Below are positions 12,345-25,100 of a stretch of DNA of 64,000 nucleotides, piece by piece. Both the position numbers and the translations under genes were made by a program. Under the pieces are notes generated by a model. It saw nothing but the letters and a program-made list of their open reading frames with translations. It was not told the DNA's origin and did no database searches. This stretch comes from Alopecurus myosuroides (lineage: Eukaryota; Streptophyta; Magnoliopsida; Poales; Poaceae), in NCBI GenBank assembly GCA_028641055.1, contig CM054057.1, forward strand, positions 326,560,941 to 326,624,940, in the 5' to 3' direction. How positions within the stretch are numbered: position 1 is the stretch's first letter; the number at the start of each line of letters is the position of its first letter.

Positions 12345-14235
12345 TCATGTATGCATTTTACATGCATCATCAGGCAAAGGCTTTAAATCAAAAACAAGAT
12401 CCTCCTTGGGTGATAATGTGGTACCCAAGTCTTCCACTGGTAAATTATGTTTCAGCATCGCTAGCTGATGTAGGAAGATCTTGTCAATTTCATTTCTTTC
12501 TTTCATAAAGACATCACTTTCGTGGTCTTCCAAGAATTGCTACAAAGGATTGTTAGGAGCAAGAGCAATAGCAGCCAATTGTTCAACTCTATAATTCTCA
12601 TTAGGTAATTTAGCTTCGTAAGGTGCTTTAGCAAATCTAGAGAAATTAAATTCATAAGACTCTCCATCAAACTTGTAAGTATTTTCTCCTTTTTATAATC
12701 TATAACAGCACCACAAGTGTTTAAGAGAGGTCTACGAAATATAATAGGACAAGTATCACTAGCAGAAGTGCCTAGTACTAGAAAATCAGCAGATATTTAG
12801 TTTTACCACATAAGGCCTCCACATCTCTAACAATACCAATAGGAGAAATAATTTCCCTATTAGCAAGTTGAATAATCACATCAATGTCTTCAAGTTCACA
12901 AGAACCAATTTCATGCATGATTTCTCTATAAAGCTCATAAGGAATAGCACTAGAACTAGCACCAATATCACACAAACCATAATAGCAATGATCACCTATC
13001 CTAACAGATAGAATAGGAACACTAGGTTTCCTAGATTTACTAGGATGAGAGACAATATTAGAAGCATCTTCACAAAATATAATGTGTCCCTCTTCTATAT
13101 TTTCAGAAACAAGGTCCTTTACTATTGCTACTGTAGGTTCTACAGTTATTTGTTCCTCGGATTCTACAGGTTTCTTGCACTTATATTAACCACACTAGCT
13201 AACATAGAATGTTCTTTTACCTTAGCAGGAAAAGGCATTTTCTCAATATAAGGTTCAGTCACAATAGAATCAACGATATGAACTTCTATATCTCTAGCAG
13301 GAACACAATTAACAGTATCTTTATAAGGTGCATGGTACTTATCCCATTCCTTTTTGGGAATATCAATATAAGAAGCAAAGGCCTTATATAAGTTTGCAGC
13401 AACTTGAGAATCAAGACCATAAACAATACTAACATTATGAAAATCATCGGATGACATAAAAGTTTTAATGCATTCATAATAATAATTTCTACCTGACTTT
13501 GTACCTTTGTCATTCTCCCATCCTTCAGTGTTTTCTTGAATACGGTCAAGAAGATCCCATTTTGCGTCATCCTTCATACGTGTAAATGATCCAGAACAAG
13601 AAGCATCCAATAAATCCTTATCATGAAGAGAAAGCCTTGCATAGAAATTATGAATAACAATATTACTGGGGAGCTCATGAATGGGGAATTTGAGCATTAG
13701 TAACTTCAATCTCCCCATGCTTGGGCAATACTCTCTCTGTCATGAGGCCAAAAATTATATATATATATAATTCCGATCTCTATGAATTTCACCGGGAGGA
13801 TAGAATTTAGAATAAAAGAGAGGCAGAATTTCCTCCCATCCAATAGTCTGGCTATTTTTTAGCAGTTTGAACCATTCAGCGGCTCGGCCTGTCAATGATA
13901 TAGAGAATAATTTCCTCTTCGCTTGGTCCATTGTAATACCTGCAAACTTGAACAACTCGCATAATTCATGTAAAAAGAGTAAATGATCATCAGGATGGAC
14001 AGTTCCATCACCTGAATAGCAGTTATTCATAACATGTTTAACAATCTTTATAGGTATTTTATAAGGATCCAAATCATCAGGCGGTGGGTCACTTACTACC
14101 CTAGCAGTGGTAGCAGTGCCCGCAAATAAGGACTCAAAAGAAGATCCAAACGTAGTGTAATAAAGCAGTAGACAGTAATAAAAACAGCACTTACAGCAGA
14201 AGCTTCCTTTATCAATTCCACTTCCCAATAGGGCT
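12345..14235 (-). pseudogene. Element B: Athila-like Gypsy gag and protease remnant
   Basis: Read on the minus strand. The gag start region contains DPPPDDLDPYKIPIKIVKHV and GRAAEWFKLLKN (14230-13755), then GRLKLLMLKFPIHELP...SFTRMKDDAKWDLLDRIQEN (13718-13164). A protease-like segment follows with CDIGASSSAIPYELY and CELEDIDVIIQLANRE (12975-12778), then a last piece with DLGTTLSPKEDLVFDLKPLP (12533-12345). This order and wording match the gag-protease part of Athila-lineage elements common in Triticeae. There are frameshifts between the pieces, and an AT dinucleotide run at 13756-13770 breaks gag. RT, RNase H and integrase are missing: the homology stops near 12370. The pieces cannot make a working protein. 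Confidence 0.82.
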
Positions 14236-14240
14236 TCACT

Positions 14241-14257
14241 CCCCGGCAACGGCGCCA
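14241..14257 (-). other. Primer-binding site of element B
   Basis: On the minus strand TGGCGCCGTTGCCGGGG, 11 bp from the start of the element B LTR. It marks the 5' end of B and shows that B runs right to left. The LTR it belongs to now lies at 38352-39848 because element C was inserted between them. Confidence 0.75.
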
Positions 14258-14273
14258 GAAAATAGTCTTGATG

Positions 14274-15566
14274 TGTTGGTGATAAGCCCGAGAGGCAATC
14301 ATAGAGATGATGATATATATATGTATCCATGATTTGTAATAATGTGCCTTGAATAATATCTTTGTATTGATTGGCAAGTATGTGACTTGTTTGTGAAACT
14401 CTTTACTTATATGGTTATTCTAAATATGTCCCTAGTCGGAGTTCATGTGAGGACACACCTGAACATTAGACTAGCATATGTATTGGTTGATGGCTATGTT
14501 TCACAAGTCATAGACATGGTGATGTCGAACTAATAATGTGAACTCATGTTACGAACATGGTGTTGGACTGACCCAACTTGAGACGTTACAACAATGTTAA
14601 TAGTTCTCTCTCTATACGTTGTGCTTGCTTTGTCCTTAGACCTGATATTGTCGCATGTTCTTGAGATGTGAATCGACCTACTTTGGGGCTATCAAGTGCT
14701 ACACCGTGACAAGGTAGTTATAAAAGTAGCTTTCAGGGTTTGTCATGAAGCATGCTGCAAGGCATGGTCAGTCAAGATGGGATTTACCCCTCTCTTCACT
14801 AGAGAGAGATATTTCTCTGTGCCCCTCGAGTGATCGGATCCAGAAATGCATGGCCATGCTGAATAAGGTTAATAGTTAACCTGGAAAGGGAATCCGATTC
14901 ACAAGATCGAGAAAGAGTGATCAGCTAGGAGCATGATCAAATATCGTGAGGCAAAAGGAATAGCATAAACATGTGATGGTTTGTCCGATGTGATCTTTAT
15001 GCGCGTTTGGGAGTTGGCACGTTTTGCTAGAAGCCGCTACCAACTATTGCCCGAGTAGGTGTACTCGTGTCATGTCTAAACATGCGTGAACCTATAGGGT
15101 TGCACTCTTAAGGCAGAAGAAGCAGAATTCGGATTGGATCCGAAATGGGCTGGAAATGGACGTTGTTTGAGTGGCAGCCCATCATGGGGACGTCTATAGA
15201 AAGGAGAGGAGGTTGTGTATTTTCAGGGTTGCTAATTCCGCACCACATTCCACCGCAGCCACCGTCTCTCCATGCCCCTGCCACCCGCGTGGACCTAGCT
15301 GCCCGGCGAGCGGTGCTTCCACGCCGCACGTGCGGATACTGATAGAGGTACTACATCTGTAGAAATTGGACGAGCCGCCAAGAGGATCTGTTCGTGGGAG
15401 CGACGGGATCCAGAGGATTCGTACGACTACCCTGCCCCGACCCGCTTCATCGAGATCGGCACAGTGTGTCTAGTGGTAATCTCGTGAGCTATATCTTGCA
15501 GCGGATCTTGTTTGACGTAGTAGAAATTTTGATTTGCGCTAGTGTAGCCTACCCTGTTTTCCTTCA
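14274..15566 (+). repeat. 5' LTR of element C (1293 bp)
   Basis: Starts TGTTGGTGATAAGCCCGAGA and ends CCTTCA just before the primer-binding site. It aligns over its full length with the 3' LTR. Its TATA position has decayed to CTATAGAAAG (about 15194-15203), where the 3' LTR still has TATATAAA. Confidence 0.95.
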
Positions 15567-15567
15567 G

Positions 15568-15580
15568 TGGTATCAGAGCC
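15568..15580 (+). other. Primer-binding site of element C (initiator Met tRNA type)
   Basis: TGGTATCAGAGCC, one base after the LTR. This is the usual Copia primer site, complementary to the 3' end of tRNA-iMet. Confidence 0.92.
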
Positions 15581-17002
15581 GATGATGTGTAGTTATAGAT
15601 TCGGATCGTTTGCATATATGATATGTAGATGGGGATGATCGGTATGATTGATTGTATGTAGTAGATATTTCGATCTGTGGTTTGGATTCCATGATCGTGA
15701 TGCGAGAGGTCGTCGAACGACATACCCCTACCGGTCGGTTTCCTCCATCGGGGTAGATTGTGACACGTAAATCCAATTGCAGCACGCGAAGATCAATATG
15801 ATTGGTTGAATCTGAGTCTAGATCATATACGGTGTGCATGAGATGCGCGGGGTGACAGATTGGATCTGCCGTCGGTTTCGGAGAATTCGCAGAAATGAAC
15901 AGTCCTGGTAAAACGGCTGTAACTTTTGCATACGACCTCGGATCGAAAAAGACTAAACTGGAAAAAGATGCACAACGAAACTTTGTTTCGGAAATCGTCC
16001 ACGAGTCTAATGAGATCCGATCGATTTAATATTTTGGCTAATTCTACTTCTAAGACATACTTTTAGGCCCTGGAAGTTTAGCGTTAGAACGTCTAACTCG
16101 TTTTTGCAGATTTTATGACCGGTATGGCCCTCTGTGTATGTGATGCATGTGTGTAATATTTTCATGACCTGCGTGTTGTGAGTATGTCAACACGGCTGGA
16201 GGCCATATTGTGTTGTCACTTATTGTATTAATGTCCTGCGTGCCGACTTGTGATGATTCCTACTATCCATGTAATCTTCTTTTCTAGCTGTTAGTAGTAA
16301 TAGCTTGTAGAAGTTTCTTGGAGGACTCATCACCCGGAGGGATGACGCATATGGACCATGGAGATGGAGATCATTATGGTGGACATGTTCCATGGATATG
16401 GAGATCACCATGTGAAACGGGCCATACTGTGTCACAACTATGTGGTTGCTATTCTTGTTGTTTTACTCCTATGCATGTTAGATTCGTAGAAGTGGAACGA
16501 TCCCTCGTAAATGTTAAGTTTGCATGCCCCCCAACTAAAACTTGCACCATCCCATATCTTGTACGATTGATGGTGGGTCTGTTGCAGTAGGGCGCCATCA
16601 GTTTTCGTTGACTAGGTGGATATGTATCGGTTAGGTGGTACGACTGTTGCAGCAGGGTGCCATCTACTGATGCTTACGCGCATAAAGGGTTGGTTAACTC
16701 ATCAAGGTAATCTTAACGGTTAAGCGCCTTGGGGCATAAAGTTTGGTGTTTGACATGGATGTCACCCAACAACAAGAGTCATATGTGATATGATTAGCAA
16801 GTGTTGCTTACCGATCTACCTTGTCTTCTAGCAGTGATGCAAACGTCACTAGTCGACTTGTTCGTTGCAGATCTTGAATCACTAAGTACCAATAGTGGAA
16901 TGTTGGTTTTAGTGGGAGTAGACCACGTTAAATTGTTTAATGTCTTTTACTCTATCATGGATTATTGTCTTAGTATTTTGCATGTTTTTTTGTTGTAGAT
17001 CA
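15581..17002 (+). other. Untranslated leader of element C
   Basis: About 1.4 kb between the primer site and the gag start codon, without a supported reading frame. Long leaders are normal in BARE-type elements. It contains a 21-bp direct repeat, CTGTTGCAGTAGGGCGCCATC at 16579 and a near copy at 16644. Confidence 0.7.
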
Positions 17003-17708
17003 ATGGCACGTAACAACCAACCCACCCCTTTTGCGTTGCGATCCGTCCTTGAAAAGGAAAACTTAAATGGAACAAACTATTCGGATTGGATCCGAAACCT
17101 GAGAATTGTTCTCAGGGCTGAGAGAAAGGAAAGTGTTCTGGATATCCTAATCCCAGATGCAGCCTCTTGATACTGACACTGCTGCCATTAGAGATACCCT
17201 TAAGAGAGCATGTGATGAGTCTCTTGAGGTGAGCTGCCTCATGCTTGCATGCATGGAACCCGACCTTCAAAAGCAATTTGATGGTCAGGAAGCGTATGAT
17301 ATGATCATTGCGCTGAAGGATATGTTCCAGACTCAAGCCAGGACTGAAAGGTTCAATGTCGCTAAGGCTTTTGGTGAATGCAAGCTAGCTGAGGGCGGAG
17401 CAGTAGGGCCGCACGTGATTAAGATGCTTGGTTACGTGTAGACTTTGGACAAGCTTGGTTTTCCATTGGACCCTAAGTTGGCCACATATTTCATTTTGGC
17501 TTCGCTTCCATCTAGCTATGGGAACTTCATTTCGAACTACCATATGCATCGGGCTGAGAAGGACCTTAATGAACTTTGTGGTATGCTCAAGACGGCAGAG
17601 AATGACATTAAGAAGAGTGCAGGGCATGGCCAAGTGTTGGCTGTGCAGAACATGCCTAACTTCAAGAAGCAGGGTAAGTCTAAGGGAAAGGGAAGGCTAA
17701 AGATTTGA
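17003..17708 (+). pseudogene. Element C gag (broken)
   Basis: The start is the ATG at 17003 (MARNNQPTPFALRSVLEKEN), a typical BARE gag start. The frame shifts near 17157-17167 and resumes with DTDTAAIRDTLKRACDESLE, CLMLACMEPDLQKQF and QARTERFNVAKAF. A TAG at 17439-17441 interrupts GYV/TLDKLGFPL. The frame then runs through FILASLPSSYGNFISNYHMH to a stop at 17706-17708 just before the zinc knuckle. It encoded the particle protein (UBN2/gag-type family). Confidence 0.88.
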
Positions 17709-19254
17709 TCTCCAAGCCAAAGCCTAAGCCTAAGGACAGACCCAAACCTGACACAGAGTGCTTCTACTATCATGAGACTGGACACTGGAAGAGAAATTGC
17801 AGCACGTACCTTGCTGCGGTGAAGAAGAGTGGAAGTAAGACTTCTAGCTCAGGTACGCTTGTAATTAATGTTATAGACATTTTTCTCGCTGACTCTATTA
17901 TTGAATCTTGCGTATTTGATATCGGATCGGTTGCTCACATTTGCAAATCGATGCAGGGGCTAGTAAGGAGTAGAAGCGTGAGACGAGGAGAAGTTGATCT
18001 TCGCGTCGGAAATAATGCAAGGGTTGCTGACGTTTTCCGTTGGCGCCTACCAACTGCACCCCCCTTCAGGATTTATTATGGAATTGAATAATTGTTATTA
18101 CATTCCTAGTTTTAACCGAAACATTATTTCTCCTTCATGTTTGATGAGAGATGGTTATTCATTTGCGAGTAAGTACAATGGTTGTTTAATCTCCAAGAAT
18201 GATATGTTTGTGGCTTTTGCTTCCATTGTGAATGGGCTTTTTATTATAAATCCTGCTGATGCTCATGATGATGCGCATGTTTATAACGTAAGTGCTAAAA
18301 GGCTACGTCCTAATGATTTGAATCCCACCTATTTTTGGCATTGTCGGTTGGGTCATATAAGTGAAAAGCGTATGAAGAAACTCCATAATGATGGTCTTCT
18401 AACTTCGTTTGATTTTGAATCATACGAGACATGCGAAGCTTGTTTACTTGGAAAGATGACCAAGTCACCTTTCAACGGTTCTCCTAAGAGGGTGATAGAC
18501 TTATTGGAACTCGTACATACTGTTGTATGTGGACCAATGAGCACGACAGCAAGAGGTGGTTTTCACTACTTCATAACTTTCACTGATGATTTTAGTAGAT
18601 ACGGTTATGTCTACCTAATGAAGCATAAGTCTGAAACTTTTGAAAAGTTCAAAGAGTCCAGAATGAAGTAGAGAATCAACGTGGCAAGAAAATGAAGGCT
18701 CTATGATCCGATCGTAGAGGAGAATATTTGAGTCATGAATTTAGCGATCATCTGAAGAGTTGTGGAATTGTTCCTCAACTTACGCCGCCTGGAACGCCTG
18801 AAAGAAACGGGGTTTCCGAACGCGTAATCGAACCTTGTTGGACATGGTTCGATCAATGATGAGCCAGTCAGATCTTCCATTGTCATTCTGGGGTTTTTCT
18901 CTAGAAACAGCATCACTCACACTAAATAGGTTACCGTCTAAATCGTAGTTAAGACGTCATATGAGATGTGGAATAGGAAGAGTCCCAACTTGTCTTTTCT
19001 AAAGATTTGGGGCTGTGAAGTTCTTGTCAAGCGACTTCAGTCGGATAAGCTCACACCCAAGTCGGATAAAATGCATTTTCATGGGATATCAAAAGGAAAC
19101 ATTTGGGTATTACTTCTACAACCGAGAAGAGGGCAAAGTGTTTGTCGCTCGGAATGGTGTTTTCTTAGAGAAAGAGTTTCTCACAAAGGAGACAAGTGGA
19201 AGAACGGTGCAGCTTGATGAGTTCAAGATGAGCCTACCGGGGAGGACTCAATGA
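17709..19254 (+). pseudogene. Element C zinc knuckle, protease and integrase (broken)
   Basis: The zinc knuckle reads ECFYYHETGHWKRNC: the second Cys of the CCHC pattern is Tyr. The protease site reads VFDIGSVAHIC, with Ile where Thr is usual in D-T-G-S. A frame change near 18060 leads into the GAG-pre-integrase region (YFWHCRLGHISEKRMKKLHN ... CEACLLGKMTKSPF). The integrase core has ITFTDDFSRYGYVYLM and, after a stop at 18669-18671 and further frame changes, PERNGVSERV near 18800. The C-terminal part (FMGYQKETFGYYFYN, about 19090) is in yet another frame. It cannot work as it stands. Confidence 0.85.
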
Positions 19255-20968
19255 GTGATGCTATAATGGCAGAACAAGTTGAAGAACCCATGGCAAGAGA
19301 AGCACCACCACCACGAAGGTCGAAAAGGCTCCGTAACTCGCGAGAGATAGTATTGTTAGACAATGATACGCGGGAAATATTATTGTTAGACAATGATGAG
19401 CCTACGACCTATACGGAAGCAATGATGGACCCATACTCCGAGAAATGGCAAAGTGCCATGAGATCTGAAATAGATTCTATGCGTGACAATCAAGTTTGGA
19501 ACTTGGTTGATCTGCCTGATGGTCATAAGACCATAGAGTGCAAATGGATCTATAAGAGAAAGATTGATATGGATGGAAATGTTCATGTCCATAAAGCTCG
19601 ACTTGGCGCAAAAGGTTTTCGGCAAGTTCAAGGAGTTGACTACGACGAGACCTTCTCTCCCGTAGTGATGCTTAAATCTATTCGGATAATTCTAGCTACT
19701 GTTGCATATTTTGACTATGAGATATGGCAAATGGACGTCAAGACGGCTTTCCTAAATGGAAACCTAACCGAGGACGTGTATATGATGCAGCCCGAGGGTT
19801 TTGTCGATCCTAAAAATTCTTGAAAGGTATGCAAGCTTCGGAAATACATTTATGGGTTGAAGCAAGCATCTCGGAGTTGGAACATTCGGTTTGATGAGGT
19901 AGTCAAAGGTTTTGGATTTATCAAAAATGAATCAGTGTCTTGTGTTTACAAGAAACAAAGTGGGAGCTCACTCGTATTTCTAATCTTATATGTGGATGAC
20001 ATACTACTGATTGGCAATGACATTCCTATGCTCGAGTCCGTTAAGACCTCGTTGAAAAATAGTTTTTCCATAAAGGACTTTGGGTAAGTGGCATACATTG
20101 TGGGTATTAAGATCTATAGAGATAGATCAAAGAGGCTAGTAGGATTAAGCCAGAGTACTTACATTGACAAAGTGCTGAAACGATTCAGCATGGAAGAGGC
20201 AAAGAAAGGGTTCTTGCCCATGTCACACGGCATAAATCCTATCAAGACTCGGTGTCCTTCGACAAATGATGAGAGAGAGCGCATGAGTAGGATTCCATAT
20301 GCTTTGGCAATTGGGTCTATCATGTATGGAACGATATGCACTCGCCCAGATGTCTCATATGCTCTAAGTGTTACGAGTAGGTACCAAGCTGATCCCGGTG
20401 AGAGTCACTGGACAGCGGTAAAGAATATCCTTAAGTACTTGAGAAGAACTAAGGATATGTTCCTAGTTTACGGAGGTGAGAACGAGCTCATTGTAAATGA
20501 TTACACCGATGCTAGTTTCCAAATCGATATGGATGATTCCAAATCGCAATTGGGCTATGTGTTCACGTTGAACGGTGGAGCGGTTAGCTGGAAGAGTTCC
20601 AAGCAGGACACCGTTGCTCATTCTACAATGGAGGCCGAGTACATCACGGCAGCTGAAGCCGGCATGGAAAGTGTTTGGATGAAACAGTTCATTACTGATC
20701 TAGGTGTTGTCCCTAATGCGTCCAATCCATTGGATCTCTACTATGACAATAGTAGGACCATTGCGATAGCAAAGGAGCCAAGGAGTCACTAGAAAACCAA
20801 ACACTTTATGTGGCGTTATCATCTCATTCGACAGTTCATCGAACGAGGAGAAGCTTATGCAAAATACATACGGATCTGAATGTTGCTGATCCTTTGACAA
20901 AACCTCTCCCGAAGCCTAAGCATGAGGCGCACACAAGAGCTATGGGTGTTAGATATCTTCTAGATTGA
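19251..20968 (+). pseudogene. Element C reverse transcriptase and RNase H (broken)
   Basis: RT opens with YSEKWQSAMRSEIDSMRDNQ, CKWIYKRKIDMDG and IWQMDVKTAFLNGNL. After a TGA at 19821-19823 it continues in frame with KLRKYIYGLKQASRSWN and ILYVDDILLIGND, the active-site YVDD. A TAA at 20085-20087 precedes VAYIVGIKIYRDRSKRLVGL. RNase H follows with NDYTDASFQIDMDD, STMEAEYITAAEAGMESVW and YYDNSRTIAIAKEP; a TAG at 20790-20792 interrupts the end. The natural stop is TGA at 20966-20968 (VRYLLD-stop). There is also a 30-bp in-frame duplication at 19341-19400. Confidence 0.88.
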
Positions 20969-20977
20969 CTCTAGTGC

Positions 20978-20988
20978 AAGTGGGAGAC
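20978..20988 (+). other. Polypurine tract of element C
   Basis: AAGTGGGAGAC directly before the 3' LTR, at the position where plus-strand DNA synthesis starts. The phrase 'tgcaagtgggagac' is typical of BARE-type elements. Confidence 0.85.
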
Positions 20989-22124
20989 TGTTGGAGATAT
21001 GCCCGAGAGGCAATCATAGAGATGATGATATATCTATGTATCCATGATTTGTAATAATGTGCCTTGAATAATATCTTTGTATTGATTGGCAAGTATGTGA
21101 CTTGTTTCTGAAACTCTTTACTTACATGGTTATTCTAAATATGTACCTAGTCGGAGTTCATGTGAGGACACACCTGAACATTAGACTAGCACATGTCTTG
21201 GTTGATGGCTATGTTTCGCAAGTCATGGACATGGTCGTGTCGAACTAATAATGTAAACTCATGTTACGAACATGGTGTTGGACTGACCCAGCTTGAGACG
21301 TTACAACAATGTTAATAGTTCTCTCTCTACACCTTGTGCTTGCTTTGTCCTTAGACCTGAGATTGTCGCATGTTCTTGAGATGTGAATCGACCTACTTTG
21401 GGGCTATCAAGCGCTACACCGTGACAGGGTAGTTATAAAGGTGGCTTTCGGGTTTGTCATGAAGAATGCTTCAAGGCATGGTCAGACAAGATGGGATTTG
21501 ACCCTCGCTTCACTAGAGAGAGAGATTTCTCTGGGCCCCTCGAGTGATCGGATCCAGAAATGCATGTCCATGCTGAATAAGGTCAATACTTAAACTGGAA
21601 AGGGATTCCGATTCACAAGATCAAGAAAGATTGATCAGCTAGGAGCATGATCAAATATCGTGAGGCAAAAGGAATAGCATAAACATGTGATGGTTCGTCC
21701 GATGTGATCGTTATGCACGTTTGGGAGTTGGCACATTTTGCTAGAAGCCGCTACCAACTATTGGCCGAGTAGGTGTACTCGTGTCATGTCTAAACGTGCG
21801 TGAACCTATAGGGTCGCACACTTAAGGAAGAAGAAACAGAATTCAGATTGGATCCAAAATAGGTTGGAAATGGACTCCAGAGTGGGCTGTTTGAGTGGAA
21901 GCCCATTATGGGGACGTCTATATAAAGGAGAGGAGGCTGTGTGTTTTAGGGTTGCTAATTCCGCACCCTATTCCACCGCAGCCATCGTCTCTCCACGCCC
22001 CTGCCGCCCGCGCGGACCTAGCAGTCCGGCGAGCGGTGCTTCCACGCCGCACGTGTGGATACCGATAGAGGTGTTGCATCTGTATCACTTGGACGAGCCG
22101 CCAAGAGGAGCTGTTCGTGGGAGC
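20989..22124 (+). repeat. 3' LTR of element C, left part (split by element D)
   Basis: Begins TGTTGGAGATATGCCCGAGA. It is collinear with the 5' LTR up to GTGGGAGC, where element D starts. It keeps an intact TATA box (TATATAAA, 21919-21926). The rest of this LTR is at 38187-38351. Confidence 0.95.
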
Positions 22125-25100
22125 TGTAAGGACCCCAGACCGGCAGTCTGAAACCCTACGTATGCATACATTCACGATCCCAGAAAGATCAGTCGTGAAC
22201 AACATACACAGTTGGCACACAGATATACATCATCCATTACACGAATACATAAAGGTATTACACAAATGATCACATGATCAAGTCTAGCACAACTGCCAAA
22301 AGGGCAGGCACTTAACAAACACAGCGGAAGACAAATAAAACACAACGTAGTTGAGCCCAAGTCACGCCTTAACCTACAGGCTGCTGACCCGGAGACGATC
22401 CTAGTTCGCAAAGCCGTCAACTCCGTACTTCTCTTCATAAATATCCTTTTGAGGCTCCTTCTCCAAATCTGATAAGTAGATACCAGGGGCGAAACCATAA
22501 TGAGTACATTTGAATGTACTCAGCAAGACATCCATCATGTCACTTACCAACATGCAAATATGCTTATATGGTGGTATAGGTAAGCTATAAATATGGTTCA
22601 CTATCAATGGTGTTCATATATGATGACACCACAGTTGCAGTCAGGTTTATCTGTATCTTCGTGAAGAAGATTCTTCAGAAGAAAAATAATATATAGATTT
22701 ATTTCTCTTGTAGATATCACATGTACAAGAGGTTTTGTAAAGTTTTGTTAAAGAATATTTTCTCTTTGCAAAACTTCTTGGAATCAGTTTCCAGAACTCT
22801 TGCTTAGAGTAGAAAAGGTTTTCTTTGCAAAACATTTTGTTTTGTATAACAACACCTGGCTTTCCATCATCAGTATCTCGCAGATACAAAGTTCCTTCCT
22901 TTCCGAACTTCACAAGTTCAACACTTCCTTTCCAACATTTCCCTTTCAGAAACTTCCTTTTTGAAAACATTGACACAATGCTAGCTACATGGCCATTCAA
23001 CTGTCCATATCCGAGGACGCGGCTTCTTCGAAAAAGTTGTACTCTGCAGAGGTGTACACATCCACCAGATCCAGTACACCTCCCGTGAACAATCACGGAC
23101 TGTAACAACAGTATGTAAACATCAGGTATCTGATCATAACCATCCACTATGTTCAAGCTAGAATATGCCTATCTCTCAGTTTTAATCTCCTCGGCACCAT
23201 GTCGCACATCGCCATGACAGGAGACTCAACCGATGCAACCGGAGGGAAAATTAATCCCACACTTTATATGCCTCAACATTGGGAGTTTTGACGACATTCG
23301 GTTCGAGGGTACGACGCCCCTTATAGCGATTGAGATAGCACACACTAATAAGAACAAACTTCAAGTTAAGCCCCGTGCCCATGTTGGGGTAGGGTGGCAG
23401 TACGGTAAAGGTTGTCCGGCGAAGACTAGGTTATGTGTCATTTTTGAAAACACCACTTTCTCAAAAATGACCACTTCCACATTCCTCCGGAGAACAAGGA
23501 TCCGCCTTTTCTCCGGGTTTTTCCGTAAAGCCTTTGTTTCGTAGAATCACAATTTTAGGGTGTCCACTTAGGGACTAGTATATTTGATGGTAATAAATAC
23601 CATAGGGTGGCTTATGGGCTTGGTATTACCAAGTTTAACTACTGGCATGATAGCAACCTATAATATAGTATAGTAGTAATTTCCACATCAAAAATAGTTT
23701 TGATAATCAAGTTTTGGTAAAACTTCAGAGGTAAAACATGCATGATAGATAATGATAAGTATTGTATCAGCAAGCAATCAGGATGGCTTGCCTGGTATCT
23801 CTTTGTGTCCCTGGTTGTTGGAGTGACTGGAACTTGAAACAGAGCTTCACGACACTTCCTTCCTCTTCGTTTTCTAACGCCGTAAAAAGAGAATAAAGGA
23901 CACACATTCAGAACCAAACAAGACAAACAAGGCTACAAGTAATACATACAGCAAGCAATCAAGAAGTACCACCCAAGTTCTCAATTTTTCCCTTAAGAAA
24001 AATTGGCATAAAAACTATAGTTGAAAAGTCTGCTTTTTTTCCTAGTGTTTATGTGTGGCCAATTCAATGATTTTTAGTTAAGAACACCATGGACCAGTGG
24101 GGTAAAGCACATGTTACTAGACAGTAGGGTGTCACATAAAACACATTTTTATGTCTAAAAATTCCCACAACAATCTCTATGGCTAGCACACATAATTTGC
24201 TAAATTACTCAAGTGGTGAAATAAGCTCATGACAACAAGTCAAACCTATTTTTCCACCATGAGGCAAACATACCAGTGGGTGTCCCACTATTAAATATGC
24301 TCACCAAGAGTTTAATAAGCCTCTGGTCACTTTTATAAAAGTGCTCCAAACAAACAATCTAGCATCCAAAAACTCCTACTCATACTAGTAGAAAATTTAG
24401 GAAAAATACTAGACTAGTTTAGGCTACACTAGTTAATTTTATGCACAAGTGTGCAAGCTAGCAGAGGAAAAATACTCCTCTAACTAGTACCATAAATGCT
24501 ACTGGATTCCACAAAATAACATAAAAAAACATAGCTAGGAAACAAGGAAAAACTATGCTTAAAATGCTACACATGTGAGGAGATTAATTCCTAGTCATCC
24601 AAGTGTTATTCATGCTTTTATGCTACTTAAGAGGAAACCTATCAGAGGTGAAAACCCTAAGATAATAATGCCACAAGGACATTCCATCCTCTGGTTTCCA
24701 TACCAAAGATTCATATTTTTCCCTAAGGGAAAACAAGACAAAAAGCATACATGAATATCCTAGTGTGAAATCTAGTCCTTAAGCATTTCTATTTTTAAAC
24801 CTATTTCAAAAACAAGCACCAAGTAACTAGAGGTTCTATAACCAAAATAACAGTACCTAAATGGTACTAGTTTCATGAGAATTAATCTAGCAATAAGCCT
24901 AAAAAGCATTTAAAGATCTACTCAAAACATATATAAAAGAAACACATCTAGTGTGGGGAAATAATGTTTCCACCAAAAATGCAATGAAACCAGTGGGTGT
25001 TCCACTAGCATATCAAAGCATTAAGAGGTCACAATGCCTCTGGTCCACTTGCTAAAAATTTAACAAAAGACTAAACAAGCTTGTAGTGCAATAACAATAC

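Noticed and set aside
12300..12345. A second LTR of element B directly left of its protease
   Set aside because: The sequence does not match 38352-39848; it is recorded as an unassigned LTR-like fragment.
15568..15580. Partial tRNA-Met gene matches (also at 32046 and 55393)
   Set aside because: Only 13-14 bases match the tRNA 3' end and each lies directly beside an LTR; these are primer-binding sites.
22172..23926. Short open frames repeated at +9939 bp, up to 169 codons, as possible duplicated genes
   Set aside because: They lie inside the two LTRs of element D, show no known domain, occur on both strands at chance level, and their identity is explained by the LTR pair.
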